DNA of 64,000 bases, from contig NZ_JAPZSC010000001.1 in the NCBI RefSeq assembly GCF_027531545.1, positions 534,195-598,194 on the forward strand. Direction: 5' to 3'. Numbering within the stretch: the first letter of the stretch is position 1; each line of letters begins with the position of its first letter. Source of the stretch: Silanimonas sp. (GTDB taxonomy: Bacteria; Pseudomonadota; Gammaproteobacteria; Xanthomonadales; Xanthomonadaceae). A program made the position numbers and the translations under genes. The notes beneath the pieces were generated by a model that searched no databases, was not told the origin of the DNA, and was given only the letters and a program-made list of their open reading frames with translations. Positions 1-9,347 of this stretch are shown piece by piece.

Positions 1-1
1 C

Positions 2-2731
2 ATTGATGCAGCAAAGCGAACCGGCGAAGACCTGGGGCTTGACCCCTACGGCTATGAGCGCGCCTTCAAATATGCGCCGACCGAATCGGAGAAGGCTTGG
101 GTGAAGGCCGAGGCGAAGCGACTGGGGCTCACGTCGCCATCCGTGCTGGACCCGACTGCAGGCGGCGGATCGATTCCCTTTGAGTCCGTGCGCCTTGGCC
201 TGCCGACCTACGGCAACGATCTCAACCCGGTGGCAGTGCTGATCCAGCGTGGCACCTACGATTGGCCGGTACGCTTCGGCGAGAAGGTGCGCAAACGCTT
301 CGCCGAAATCGCGAAGCGCTTCGTGGAGCGGGTAGAGCCGAACCTTGTCGGTGTCTTTCCCGCTGAACCGGAGGGAACGCAAGTCCTGAGCTACTTGTGG
401 GCACGCACCATCACGTGCCCGCACTGCGATGGCCTGGTGCCTTTATCGCCGAACTGGAAGCTGGCGGATGACGGAAAGGGAGTGCGGGTGAACCCCGACG
501 CAGCGACCCGCCGCTGCAGCTTTCAGATCGTTGCCAAAGCCAAGGATCAGTCCGAAGGCACGGTGGCTCGCGGCGACGGGCTCTGTCCTTTCCCTGATTG
601 CGGCCGTCCAATCGACGGCGCACAAATCAAGGCGGAGGCGCAGGCCGGGCGCATGGGTGAGCAGCTTTACGCGATCGTCTACAAGCGCCGTGTTCAGAAG
701 ACCAACAAGGCCGGGCGCAAGAGCGAGGGCTGGGAACGAGGTTATCGCGCACCGTCGTCCGAAGACGAAGTGTCCGCCATGATCGCGCAGCGGCTGGCCG
801 AGAAGCTTCCGCTGTGGGAAGCGAACGACGATATTCCCAGCGAACGTATACCGCCCACCATCAACGACGACCGCCCTATCCAGTACGGCATGCCGCTATG
901 GCGCGACCTATTCTCGCCGCGCCAGCTTCTTGGCCATGTCACTGCTGTGGAGATCTACCGCGAGTTGCTGGAAGAGGAGCGCGCGGCAGGTCGATTGGAC
1001 GAGCTGACGCAGGCAGCCTTCGGCTATCTGGCGCTCTCCATCGACAAGTTGCGCGACTACAACTCACGAATGTCGGTTTGGCACTCCGCGCGCGGGGTCA
1101 TGACGAACACATTCTCCACGCACGACTTTTCGCTTAAGTGGTCGCACGCAGAGATGGCGCCCGCAGTCACGGGCGGCGGGTTGGATTGGGTGCTGAGTCA
1201 GACGGAGAAGTGCATCGGCGAGCTGGTTGCACTTGTCTGTCCCACAGATTCCCCTGCGAAACGAGGACGCAAGGTGAGCGAATTGGACCAGCGCATGGGT
1301 GGTGGCCTTTTTGCGACCGGAAGCGCACCCGTCTCCGGCACTCAGACCATCGAGCTGAGCTGTAGATCTGGCGACGCGCTGGACCATATCGTAGATACAA
1401 GCATCGACTGCGTGGTGATGGACCCGCCGTACTATGACAACGTGATGTACGCCGAGCTTTCAGACTTCTTCTACGTCTGGCTCAAGCGCACGGCGGGCCG
1501 CGTTTATCCGGAGCTGTTCCGCCGCCAACTGACCGACAAGGACAGCGAGGCGGTAGCCAACCCGGCGCGCTTCCGAGGCGAGAAGGGCGCCAAGGCGCTT
1601 GCTGGACGCGACTACCAGCACCGCATGGCGGCAATCTTCGCCGAGTGCCGGCGCGTCCTGAAGCCGGACGGCATCATGACCCTGATGTTCACCCACAAGG
1701 CCACCGGCGCCTGGGATGCGCTGACCAAGGGCCTGATGGAGGCCGGATTTACCATCACGGCCTCGTGGCCGATCAACACCGAGGCCGAGGGCTCACTGCA
1801 CATCAAGGACAAGGCAGCGGCCAACAGCACGATCTTCCTGGTATGCCGGCCACGCCCTCCCAAGCCGGCCGACGACACCCTGTACTGGGAGGATGTGGAG
1901 CCGAACTTGGCCGCCGCGGTTCGCAAGCGCGTGGCCGAGTTCCAGAAGGCTGGCATTCGAGGTGTTGATCTCTACCTTGCCAGCTTTGGCCCGGCGCTGG
2001 AGGAGTTTTCCAAGCACTGGCCGCTGCGCCGCGGACGCCCGCGGCCACAGCCCGAGCAGACCCGCCGCAATCGCCAAGCCGCACTCTTCCAAGAGCAGTC
2101 CGATCCCTACGAGGCGACGCCAGAGGACGCGCTGGAATCCGCACGGCGCGAGGTGAAGGATTGGCGCCTCAAGCAGCTCGTGCAGCAGAACACCCGCGCC
2201 GAGCTCGATCCGCCCACCGCTTGGTTCGTGCTGGCTTGGGACAGTTTCGGTGCACCGGAATTTCCTTACGATGAAGCCCTGATGCTAGCCCGCGCCGTGG
2301 GCGTGGACTTGGAGCGTGACATCGTCGGCAAACTGGCTGAGAAGAAGGCGAACAATCTTCAACTCCTTGACTCCGCAGCCCGTGTCGCCAACGGACGCAG
2401 CGGTTCGGCCGACGGCTCCAGCGGCATGCTTGATGCCTTGCACCATGTAGCGCAGCGCGTCCGCAGTCGCGGTGCGGCCGCTGGACTGGAGCTGGTACAG
2501 CACAATGGCCTCGATACCGAGCCGAAGTTTCTCCTCGCGCTCGAAGCCCTCCTGGAAGTGCTGCCGGTGCCGCCGAGACTGCGTGGCGAAGCCGGAGAGG
2601 CCGAAGACCACGCCGGCGATTTTGATGCCCTGGAGAAGCTGCGGCGCCTGGCCTTCGCTGATCAGATCGGACAGCCCGAACAGTTGCGCATGTTCGAAGA
2701 GCAGCAGCTCGCCATGGAGACGACCGGGTGA
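2..2731 (+). CDS. DUF1156-type DNA adenine methyltransferase, 5' end cut by window edge
   Basis: The reading frame is open from base 2, so the true start lies to the left; about 910 codons are visible. Near the left edge is DPTAGGGSIPFE (base 149 on), the SAM-binding motif I form seen in DUF1156 methylases. The catalytic DPPY motif of amino-methyltransferases is at 1421-1432, followed by YDNVMYAELSDFFYVWLKR-like sequence typical of this family. Cysteine pairs between them (CPHC near 418, later CPFPDC) look like the zinc-ribbon insert of the family. The expected role is N6-adenine or N4-cytosine methylation of host DNA, probably as the self-marking part of a defence module. Its stop overlaps the helicase start by 4 bases (GTGA), so the two proteins are likely made together. 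The family call is strong; target sequence and modified base are unknown. Confidence 0.85.
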   Translation: MDAAKRTGEDLGLDPYGYERAFKYAPTESEKAWVKAEAKRLGLTSPSVLDPTAGGGSIPFESVRLGLPTYGNDLNPVAVLIQRGTYDWPVRFGEKVRKRFAEIAKRFVERVEPNLVGVFPAEPEGTQVLSYLWARTITCPHCDGLVPLSPNWKLADDGKGVRVNPDAATRRCSFQIVAKAKDQSEGTVARGDGLCPFPDCGRPIDGAQIKAEAQAGRMGEQLYAIVYKRRVQKTNKAGRKSEGWERGYRAPSSEDEVSAMIAQRLAEKLPLWEANDDIPSERIPPTINDDRPIQYGMPLWRDLFSPRQLLGHVTAVEIYRELLEEERAAGRLDELTQAAFGYLALSIDKLRDYNSRMSVWHSARGVMTNTFSTHDFSLKWSHAEMAPAVTGGGLDWVLSQTEKCIGELVALVCPTDSPAKRGRKVSELDQRMGGGLFATGSAPVSGTQTIELSCRSGDALDHIVDTSIDCVVMDPPYYDNVMYAELSDFFYVWLKRTAGRVYPELFRRQLTDKDSEAVANPARFRGEKGAKALAGRDYQHRMAAIFAECRRVLKPDGIMTLMFTHKATGAWDALTKGLMEAGFTITASWPINTEAEGSLHIKDKAAANSTIFLVCRPRPPKPADDTLYWEDVEPNLAAAVRKRVAEFQKAGIRGVDLYLASFGPALEEFSKHWPLRRGRPRPQPEQTRRNRQAALFQEQSDPYEATPEDALESARREVKDWRLKQLVQQNTRAELDPPTAWFVLAWDSFGAPEFPYDEALMLARAVGVDLERDIVGKLAEKKANNLQLLDSAARVANGRSGSADGSSGMLDALHHVAQRVRSRGAAAGLELVQHNGLDTEPKFLLALEALLEVLPVPPRLRGEAGEAEDHAGDFDALEKLRRLAFADQIGQPEQLRMFEEQQLAMETTG

Positions 2732-5700
2732 GCCTGCTCCGCGACCACGACTGGCGCATGCGCTACACGCCTGAACAGGGCAACCTGCTCGACCTCGTGT
2801 ACGTGCCGGCCCTGCGTTGCGCACAAACCTACGACCGCACCACCGGCTACTTTAGCGCGCGGGCGCTGACCCTGGCGGCACGCGGCGTCGAGCACCTGAT
2901 CCATAACGGCGGCCGCATGCGGTTGATCATCGGCTGCACGTTGAAGGAGCCCGAAGTTCAAGCGATCGAGAAGGGGCAGTCGTTGCGCGACACGGTGGAG
3001 GCGCAACTGCTGGCGAGCCCCTTGCAGCCGCAGCGCCCCGAAGAGTCCGATGCGTTGGCGTTGCTTGCCTGGATGGTGGCGCGTGGCGTGCTGGAGACCA
3101 AGGTCGCGATTCCCTGCGACAACCAGCGTCGTCCGCTCGCCGCGGACGGGCCGCTGTTCCATGAGAAATCCGGCATCTTCGAAGACAAAACGGGCGACAA
3201 GATCGCCTTCAACGGCAGCCTCAATGAGACCCCCGCAGGATGGACGCTCAACTGGGAGAGCCTGAACCTGTTCTGCTCTTGGGTGGAGCCAGGGCGCGTC
3301 GCCGCGGAAGAAGAGAGCTTCGCCCGTCTGTGGGCCGACCGAGCCAACCGGACCATCACCCTCGATGTGCCGGCCGCGGTGCGGCAGGACCTGCTGCGTT
3401 TCCTGCCGCCGGATGATCGGTTGCCACCGGGACTGCAGCCGACCGAGGAGGATGGCGATGGTGTCGAACCCAACGCGATTGATGCCGCCCCACCTGCGCC
3501 AGTCGTCGATCTGGACGAGCGCCGGCGCGCCCTCTGGGGATTCATCCGAGAGGCGCCGCGCCTGCCAGATGGCGGCACTCTCGTAGGCGAGGCCACGGCC
3601 GCCGTGACGCCCTGGCCGCATCAAGTGCGCGCCTTCCATCGCCTCTACGACCAGTGGCCGCCGCGCCTTCTGATTGCCGACGAGGTGGGCCTCGGCAAAA
3701 CCATTCAGGCCGGCCTGCTGCTGCGCCAGGCATGGCTTGCCGGGCGTGCCAGCCGCATTCTGGTGATGGCACCGGCCAGCGTATGCAAGCAGTGGCAGAT
3801 CGAGCTGCGCGAGAAGTTCAACCTGAACTGGCCGATCTACGACGGCCACGTGCTGCGCTGGCAGCCCACGCCGGCACAGCCTGAAGGGCGCGAACTGGCC
3901 GTGCTGAGATCCGAGTGGCATCGACAGCCGGCGGTGATCGTTTCCAGCCACTTGCTGCGCCGGCAGGACCGCTTCGACGAAATCATCAAGCAGGCGGAGC
4001 CCTGGGATCTCGTGGTCCTCGACGAGGCGCACCACGCCCGGCGGCGCAGCCTGGCCAATCTCGACGATGCGCGCCCCAATGCTTTGCTGCGGCTGATGCG
4101 CGAGCTGGCGCCGCGCGTACCGGGCCTCGTACTGCTTACGGCGACGCCGATGCAGGTGCATCCGATCGAGGTTTGGGATCTTCTCGCACTACTCGGCCTT
4201 CCCGAGGGCTGGCACGGCCGCGCCTTCCTCGACTTCTTCGAAATGGTGGCGCATCCGAATCCCTCAGGTGAGGCGTTAGACCGCATCGCACGGCTGTTCA
4301 CCGCGGCCGAGCGACGGTTCGGCCTGCGCGATTCGGCGCAGTTGCAGCGACGGCTGGAAGGCGTTGGAACACTGCGCTTGCGCCGGGTGCTGGATGCCCT
4401 GCGCTCGGAAGCAAGCACCCCCCGCCGCATGCTCGGCGCTGAAGACCGGCAGCTTGCGCTACGCATCGCGCGGCAGGCTTCGCCCGTCAGCTGCCTGATC
4501 TCACGCCACACCCGCACCCTACTGCGGCGGTATCACGAGCGCGGGCTGATCTCGACGCGGGTGGCTACCCGCATGGTCGAAGACCGCTTCCTCGACATGA
4601 GCGAGGGCGAATCCGTGCTCTACGCTGCGCTTGAGGACTACATTACCCAGACCTACAACAAGGCCTCAAAAGAGGAACGCTCGGCCATCGGCTTCGTGCT
4701 GACGATCTACCGTCGACGCCTGGCCAGCAGCATCCGCGCCCTTATCCTGACCCTCGACAAGCATCTGCAGGCGGTGCGGCAGAGCAGTTCCGTAACAAGC
4801 CTGCTCTCGGACGATGATCGCGAGGCGCTGGAGTCGGATGTGGACGCCGGGGAGGAGACCGACATCGACGCCGCTGAGCGCGCGGCGCTAGCTCGCGAAG
4901 AGGCAGGCGAGATCGAGACGTTACTGCGATTGGCACGCAGCCTGCCCGAGGACACCAAGCTCGGCGCGCTTCGCGAGGCCATCGCCGAGTTGCGCGCCGG
5001 TGGGTATACGCAGGTGATGGTTTTCACCCAGTTCACCGACACGATGGACCTGCTACGCGAGAACCTCTCGGGCCAGGACGACCTGAAGCTAATGTGCTTC
5101 TCTGGGCGCGGCGGTGAGATCCGCGGACAGGATGGCGCATGGCGCACGATTTCGCGCGACGAAACCAAGCGCCGCTTTCGGCAGGGCGAGGCACATGTTT
5201 TGCTCTGCACCGATGCGGCCGCAGAAGGCCTCAACTTCCAGTTCTGCGGCGCTCTAATCAACTATGACATGCCGTGGAATCCGATGCGTGTCGAGCAGCG
5301 CATCGGCCGTATTGACCGACTCGGCCAGCGCTTCCCCGAGATCCGCATCCTGAACCTGCACTACGAGGACAGCATCGAGGCCGACGTGTACCGCGCACTC
5401 GGCTCGCGCATTGATTTGTTCCAAGCCGTAGTCGGAAAGCTGCAGCCAATCCTGTCCAAGCTGCCTAGCCTAATCACGGCGCGCGTTCTCACGGGGGGCT
5501 CTCGCGGAGAATCTGGACGCCAGCAGGTGGCTGATGAGGTAGCGCAGGAGGCTGATGCGGCCGAAGAGCAAAGCTTCGATCTCGATGCCATTCTTGAAGA
5601 CGATCTGGTGATGCCGACGCGGCTCACGCCGCCATTGACCCTGCCGCAGCTGGGTGCGGTGATGCGCGCACCAGACCTGCTGCCTACCCAGCTTCAACTC

Positions 5701-5895
5701 ACACCGCTAGGGAAGGTCGATTGGAGTCTGCGCCTGCCAGGCATGACGAAGCCGGTCCGTGTCACTGCCGATCCGGAGTTCTTCGAGCAGCACGCCGGTA
5801 GCGTGGAACTTTGGTCGCCCGGGAGCCCTGTGTTTCCAGAGCCGGAGTGGGCCGAGTGGAGAGCCGAGCTTGGGCCACCCCACTTCCCGAGTTAG
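2728..5895 (+). CDS. PLD-domain SNF2-family helicase, predicted defence component
   Basis: 1055 residues from a GTG start inside the upstream stop codon (GTGA overlap). The first ~200 residues resemble a phospholipase D-like domain: TTGYFS near 38, then HEK at 145-147 followed by FNGSLNET at 161-168, a single HxK...N half-site. Residues ~290-1000 are an SF2/SNF2 motor: DEVGLGKT (318-325, Walker A), LDEAHHA (DEAH 432-435), TATP (471-474), the VFTQF block and QRIGRIDRLGQ (motif VI, near 858-868). PLD-SNF2 helicases beside DUF1156 methylases are known from prokaryotic defence islands. The helicase would be the DNA-translocating effector or restriction arm. Whether the PLD-like half-site cuts DNA cannot be told from sequence; it could only bind nucleic acid. 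Confidence 0.85.
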   Translation: MSLLRDHDWRMRYTPEQGNLLDLVYVPALRCAQTYDRTTGYFSARALTLAARGVEHLIHNGGRMRLIIGCTLKEPEVQAIEKGQSLRDTVEAQLLASPLQPQRPEESDALALLAWMVARGVLETKVAIPCDNQRRPLAADGPLFHEKSGIFEDKTGDKIAFNGSLNETPAGWTLNWESLNLFCSWVEPGRVAAEEESFARLWADRANRTITLDVPAAVRQDLLRFLPPDDRLPPGLQPTEEDGDGVEPNAIDAAPPAPVVDLDERRRALWGFIREAPRLPDGGTLVGEATAAVTPWPHQVRAFHRLYDQWPPRLLIADEVGLGKTIQAGLLLRQAWLAGRASRILVMAPASVCKQWQIELREKFNLNWPIYDGHVLRWQPTPAQPEGRELAVLRSEWHRQPAVIVSSHLLRRQDRFDEIIKQAEPWDLVVLDEAHHARRRSLANLDDARPNALLRLMRELAPRVPGLVLLTATPMQVHPIEVWDLLALLGLPEGWHGRAFLDFFEMVAHPNPSGEALDRIARLFTAAERRFGLRDSAQLQRRLEGVGTLRLRRVLDALRSEASTPRRMLGAEDRQLALRIARQASPVSCLISRHTRTLLRRYHERGLISTRVATRMVEDRFLDMSEGESVLYAALEDYITQTYNKASKEERSAIGFVLTIYRRRLASSIRALILTLDKHLQAVRQSSSVTSLLSDDDREALESDVDAGEETDIDAAERAALAREEAGEIETLLRLARSLPEDTKLGALREAIAELRAGGYTQVMVFTQFTDTMDLLRENLSGQDDLKLMCFSGRGGEIRGQDGAWRTISRDETKRRFRQGEAHVLLCTDAAAEGLNFQFCGALINYDMPWNPMRVEQRIGRIDRLGQRFPEIRILNLHYEDSIEADVYRALGSRIDLFQAVVGKLQPILSKLPSLITARVLTGGSRGESGRQQVADEVAQEADAAEEQSFDLDAILEDDLVMPTRLTPPLTLPQLGAVMRAPDLLPTQLQLTPLGKVDWSLRLPGMTKPVRVTADPEFFEQHAGSVELWSPGSPVFPEPEWAEWRAELGPPHFPS

Positions 5896-6134
5896 ATGAT
5901 CGAAGTAACGCTTCACGCAAGGTGCAAGGTGACGCGCGCTCTTCGCGCAGTCACCACGAATCGTTGTCTCATGGCCGAAAACCTCAGAGCTCCCTTGGGC
6001 CTTTCTTGAGGCTCTCGGTTTATCGAAGCAGTTCCCGATTCTTCTCCGATTTGCTGCCAACTCCTTCAGCTGCTATCCATTTCGCTACTTCCCGCGAAAC
6101 GACCGGCATGGATCAGCGATGAATGGAGTAGAAG

Positions 6135-6785
6135 GTGCCGGAAGCCTCTACTAGCGAATCCAGCATCGGAGAGAAGGGACACCCGCCAGATGTGAGCTGG
6201 GTTCCCAGGTCAGGCCATGGGCCGTCCGCGACCATCCCTCTCGAAGCGGGCATCGACGAACGGCTTCTTCGCGAATGCGGAATCCCCGGATTCGCACAGG
6301 CGCGCCGAGAAGTCAGGCTCATGGCGCGGGAGTATGCGCAGCGCGCAGTTCGGCTGGTGGCCAGATCGAAAGCCGATCGGCTGGCACTTGCCAAGGAACT
6401 CCAGGGGTCTGAACCAGCGTTTCGCCCTTATCGGGCCCGACTTTGTCTTGAGCTCAATGAGGCCAGGGGCTATCTGTACTTGCACTGGCGCTTTGCGGGG
6501 ATTCGCAAAGGCCGGATCGTTCGCGAGTGTGCTCGGCAATGGAGCTGCCAATCGGATCTCGCCGCATTGACCTCGGGAGTGCATCCCACCGAAGAGCTCC
6601 TGATTCGAAAGACTGAGGCCGAGGCGACCGACATCCGCCTTCGTTGGTTCGCCCTTGTTCGACAGGTTCACTACATGAACGTCACCGAAGAACTGCGGCA
6701 TTCAGATTATGCGGCCAGTCTGATCAAGCCAACCGCACAGGTGAAGTCTCGCGCCATCCAGTGGCTACGTGATGTGATCGGTTAG
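6135..6785 (+). CDS. Unknown island protein between helicase and integrase
   Basis: 216 codons from a GTG start preceded by GGAG six bases upstream (6125-6128), which supports this start. I do not recognise the family with confidence. The first ~60 residues look low in complexity and poorly ordered. From ~60 on the protein is charged and helical with many Arg, Lys and Glu; a YLYLHWR stretch is followed by an IRKG turn and a long Glu/Arg-rich helix. That pattern weakly recalls MobI-type conjugative transfer proteins, but this is a guess. There is no signal peptide or membrane segment. It is convergent with the integrase and separated from the helicase by 239 bases in which I see no gene. Its A+T content looks closer to the island than to the core chromosome. 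Confidence 0.6.
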   Translation: MPEASTSESSIGEKGHPPDVSWVPRSGHGPSATIPLEAGIDERLLRECGIPGFAQARREVRLMAREYAQRAVRLVARSKADRLALAKELQGSEPAFRPYRARLCLELNEARGYLYLHWRFAGIRKGRIVRECARQWSCQSDLAALTSGVHPTEELLIRKTEAEATDIRLRWFALVRQVHYMNVTEELRHSDYAASLIKPTAQVKSRAIQWLRDVIG

Positions 6786-6846
6786 GTGACCCAAAAAAAG
6801 TCGCATCAAGAAACGCAGTCGTTCTGCCTCTAGGTGGACCCGGGCG

Positions 6847-8049
6847 CTAACTCGTCACACGATGCTCGCGGCGCAGCACATCAAGCTGATCCGCCCATTG
6901 CTGCAGCATCACGCGACGCTCTTCACGGTATGCATGTCGGTTGTAAGCGGCACGCGTCTTGTCTTTCGAGGCATGAGCGAGGCACATCTCGACCACATCA
7001 GCGTTTTCGCCTCGCGAATTGAAGTGGGTGCTGAAGGCCGCCCGCATGCCGTGGGGGGTGCCCTCTCCGCTGTAGCCAAGACGATCCATAACGGCATTCA
7101 AACTGCGATTGGCCATGGGGCGCTTGGGGTCCCGTCGATTGGGAAACATCACGCCCCTCGCAGCGGGCGAGAGCGCCCTGAGTTCTCGAAGCAATGCGAT
7201 GGCCTGCCGAGAGAGAGGTACCCAATGGGCGCGGCCGCTCTTCATCCGTTCGGCTGGGATTTCCCACTCGCCTGTGTTGAGGTCGACCTCCTCCCATCGC
7301 CCCCCGATCACCTCGGACTTCCGGCAACTTGTGAGCATCACGAGCAGCATCGCAATCCGAGTTTGCTCATTCAGGGATGATCGACTATCGAGCTTTCTCA
7401 GAAAGTCCCCGATCTGGTCGCCCGAGAGTGCCGGATGATTCTTCTGATCTCGCTTTCTCAGAACGCGGATAGAGGGGACCGGATTGGCCGTCATCAGCCC
7501 ACTATCGATCGCGTGCTCGAAGATGCTCCACAAGTAGTTCCGTAGGTTCCGAGCCACTTCAGGGGCACGCTTCTCAACGGCTTTGAGCAGCGAAGTCACC
7601 TCGACCCGGCTGATTTCGTCGACTTGACGACTCTTGAAGACGGGCAGGAGGTCGTTGCGCAACTCCCTCTCCCGCTGGGCCAGAGTCGCCCGCCTCAGGC
7701 CGTGAGCAGTCGCCGCTGACCAATCCGCTGCCACTGCAGCAAACGACCCCATTTCACGGGCCAGAGCCGATTGGATGAGGGCCTGCTTGCGTTCTCGCCT
7801 AGCCAGGACCGGATTGATGCCCTGCTGGACCAAGCGACGGGATTCCGCATGGGCTTGCCTAGCCTGAGCCAGCGTGACCTCGGGAAAGCGTCCGAGTGAG
7901 TCCAGGCCCTCCACCCCACCGATGCGGAACTTGTAGCGCCAGAGCTTCGCACCAGAGGGCTGCACCAAAAGGTACAAACCACCTCCATCGGCCAGCTTGT
8001 AGGCCTTGGCGGCAGGCTTCGCGGCGTTGATCTTGGCGACAGTCAGCAC
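6847..8049 (-). CDS. P4-type tyrosine recombinase (integrase)
   Basis: 400 residues. The N-terminal DUF4102-like arm-binding domain (residues 1-90, with LADGGGLYLLV) is followed by a core-binding region (~100-190) and a catalytic domain carrying all key residues: Arg243 in SCRKSEV, Lys270 as the likely beta-hairpin lysine, HGMR at 333-336, His359 and the nucleophile Tyr369. The start is GTG at 8047-8049. The enzyme should insert and excise the island. Its 5' end faces the island boundary at about 8,215, the usual layout of P4-like integrases. Unusually, the flank is a protein gene (xthA fragment) rather than a tRNA. The gene looks intact, so the island may still be mobile. Confidence 0.93.
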   Translation of the reverse strand: MLTVAKINAAKPAAKAYKLADGGGLYLLVQPSGAKLWRYKFRIGGVEGLDSLGRFPEVTLAQARQAHAESRRLVQQGINPVLARRERKQALIQSALAREMGSFAAVAADWSAATAHGLRRATLAQRERELRNDLLPVFKSRQVDEISRVEVTSLLKAVEKRAPEVARNLRNYLWSIFEHAIDSGLMTANPVPSIRVLRKRDQKNHPALSGDQIGDFLRKLDSRSSLNEQTRIAMLLVMLTSCRKSEVIGGRWEEVDLNTGEWEIPAERMKSGRAHWVPLSRQAIALLRELRALSPAARGVMFPNRRDPKRPMANRSLNAVMDRLGYSGEGTPHGMRAAFSTHFNSRGENADVVEMCLAHASKDKTRAAYNRHAYREERRVMLQQWADQLDVLRREHRVTS

Positions 8050-8130
8050 AAAAAGAAGTCCGTTTCGAGCCCGAAGAATACCTCCACCGACACCCCCAAT
8101 TTTCCGGGATTTCGTGGGACTTCCTGAATC

Positions 8131-8244
8131 CTACCGGGACGTCAAGACGCCCGAAATCAAGGGAAAATCCAAAGCCCGCAGCCGATGTGGAATCTCTTGG
8201 CACCGAATGGGACGGGAGTTCAGGTTCCAGCTGGCGATCTTCAT
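8131..8244 (-). pseudogene. xthA: 5' fragment of exodeoxyribonuclease III gene, split by the island
   Basis: Reading leftwards from an ATG at 8242-8244 the first ten codons give MKIASWNLNS, the hallmark N-terminus of XthA-type exonuclease III (family start MKIASWNVNSL). After codon 10 the sequence changes to RPIRCQEIPHRLRALDF and stops at TAG 8131-8133, giving only 37 codons. No other part of the family (such as the LQETK metal-binding motif) is present. The break coincides with the junction between core chromosome on the right and the integrase gene on the left. I infer the host gene was interrupted here, with its original promoter left on this side. Ten residues is a short match, but its position beside an integrase makes it convincing. 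Confidence 0.7.
8205..8220. other. Probable right boundary (attachment junction) of the genomic island
   Basis: Similarity to xthA ends at codon 10 (base 8215), so the recombination core should be within or just right of this stretch. The left copy of the core lies outside the window, so the exact repeat cannot be defined. Between here and the integrase start (8050-8214) are repeated TCCCGG-type words that could be arm sites, but I cannot support that further. Confidence 0.45.
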
Positions 8245-8342
8245 GGCCCGAAGTGTAGCGGCCGGGCCCCGGCGTTTGATCCCGGTCGGATTGCATGCGC
8301 GCCCGGAACCGCTACGCTCGGCGACTGGACGCCCGGAACCCC

Positions 8343-9347
8343 ATGCCCACCCTCCTCGCCCGCCTGCTGGTCCGACTGCGAAAGGACTTCCGCCTCAGCA
8401 TCATCACCGTCTTCGGGGTGTGCGCGGTGGTGGCGATCGCGCCGTTCGCGGCCCTGCGCTTCGCGCAGGGGCAATGGCTGGCGGGTGTCGTCGACGCGCT
8501 GATCGTGCTGGGCATCGTCGGGCCCTCGATCTACGCATGGCGGGGCGGCAACCTCGATCGCGCCGGCCTGTGCATCGCTGTCACCAACACGATGGGCGCC
8601 CTGCTGATCGTCGCGCTGCTGGGAAAAACGGGCGTGTACTGGCTGTTCCCCACCCTGCTCGCGAACTCCTTCCTGATCCGCCCCGGCATCGCCGGCAGCC
8701 TCGCGTTGGGGGCGGTCGCGCTCACGCAGCTGCAGCCGGATGCCTTCGAATCGCCCGGCCAACGGCTGACGGTGACGACCACCCTGCTGCTGGTCTCGCT
8801 GTTCGCCTACATCTTCGCCAAGCGCACCGCGATGCAGCGCCGCACGCTGGAGGAGATCGCCGCGCTCGACCCCCTCACCGGCGCGCGCAACCGCCGCGCC
8901 ATGGAGGAAGAGGTCGCGATCGCGCTGAACGCCCACCAGCGCACCGGCCGCCCAGTGACCTTGGCGTTGCTCGACCTCGACCACTTCAAGCGGGTCAACG
9001 ACCGCCACGGCCACGAGGCCGGCGATCGCCTGCTCTGCACCTTCGTCGAGCTCGTGCGCCGCTCCACGCGCGCAACGGACCGCCTGTTCCGTTTCGGTGG
9101 CGAGGAGTTCGTCCTCCTGATGGAGCACACCGATGAGATCGGGGCGATGCGCGCCTTCGCCAACCTGCAGCGCCGCATCCACGAGGAGCTGCGCGCCGGC
9201 GACGAGCCGGTAACCGCCTCCATGGGCGCCGCGGTCCTGCGCCACGGCGAGGGCCGCGATGCCTGGTTCGCCCGGGCCGACGCCGCGCTTTATCGGGCCA
9301 AGCAGAACGGTCGCGACCGCCTCGTGCTGGACGACGCGCCGCCATGA
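8343..9347 (+). CDS. Membrane diguanylate cyclase (GGEEF), first of a tandem pair
   Basis: 334 residues from the ATG at 8343; I prefer this to the in-frame start at 8295 because it gives a compact N-terminus before the first membrane segment. Residues ~20-160 hold about five or six hydrophobic spans without a recognised sensor name. The GGDEF domain follows: LDPLTGARNRR (~175), DLDHFKRVND (211-220, metal and nucleotide binding) and GGEEF at 252-256. An RxxD inhibitory site (Arg243-Asp246) sits exactly five residues before GGEEF. The enzyme should make cyclic di-GMP from GTP at the inner membrane under product inhibition. It is the first complete core gene right of the island and overlaps its paralogue by 4 bases. 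Confidence 0.9.
   Translation: MPTLLARLLVRLRKDFRLSIITVFGVCAVVAIAPFAALRFAQGQWLAGVVDALIVLGIVGPSIYAWRGGNLDRAGLCIAVTNTMGALLIVALLGKTGVYWLFPTLLANSFLIRPGIAGSLALGAVALTQLQPDAFESPGQRLTVTTTLLLVSLFAYIFAKRTAMQRRTLEEIAALDPLTGARNRRAMEEEVAIALNAHQRTGRPVTLALLDLDHFKRVNDRHGHEAGDRLLCTFVELVRRSTRATDRLFRFGGEEFVLLMEHTDEIGAMRAFANLQRRIHEELRAGDEPVTASMGAAVLRHGEGRDAWFARADAALYRAKQNGRDRLVLDDAPP

Noticed and set aside
8050..8130. CTCCACC near 8081 as a tRNA or tmRNA 3' end at the island border
   Set aside because: No acceptor stem, T-arm pairing or CCA is present in the right orientation for the integrase; the xthA remnant explains the border better.
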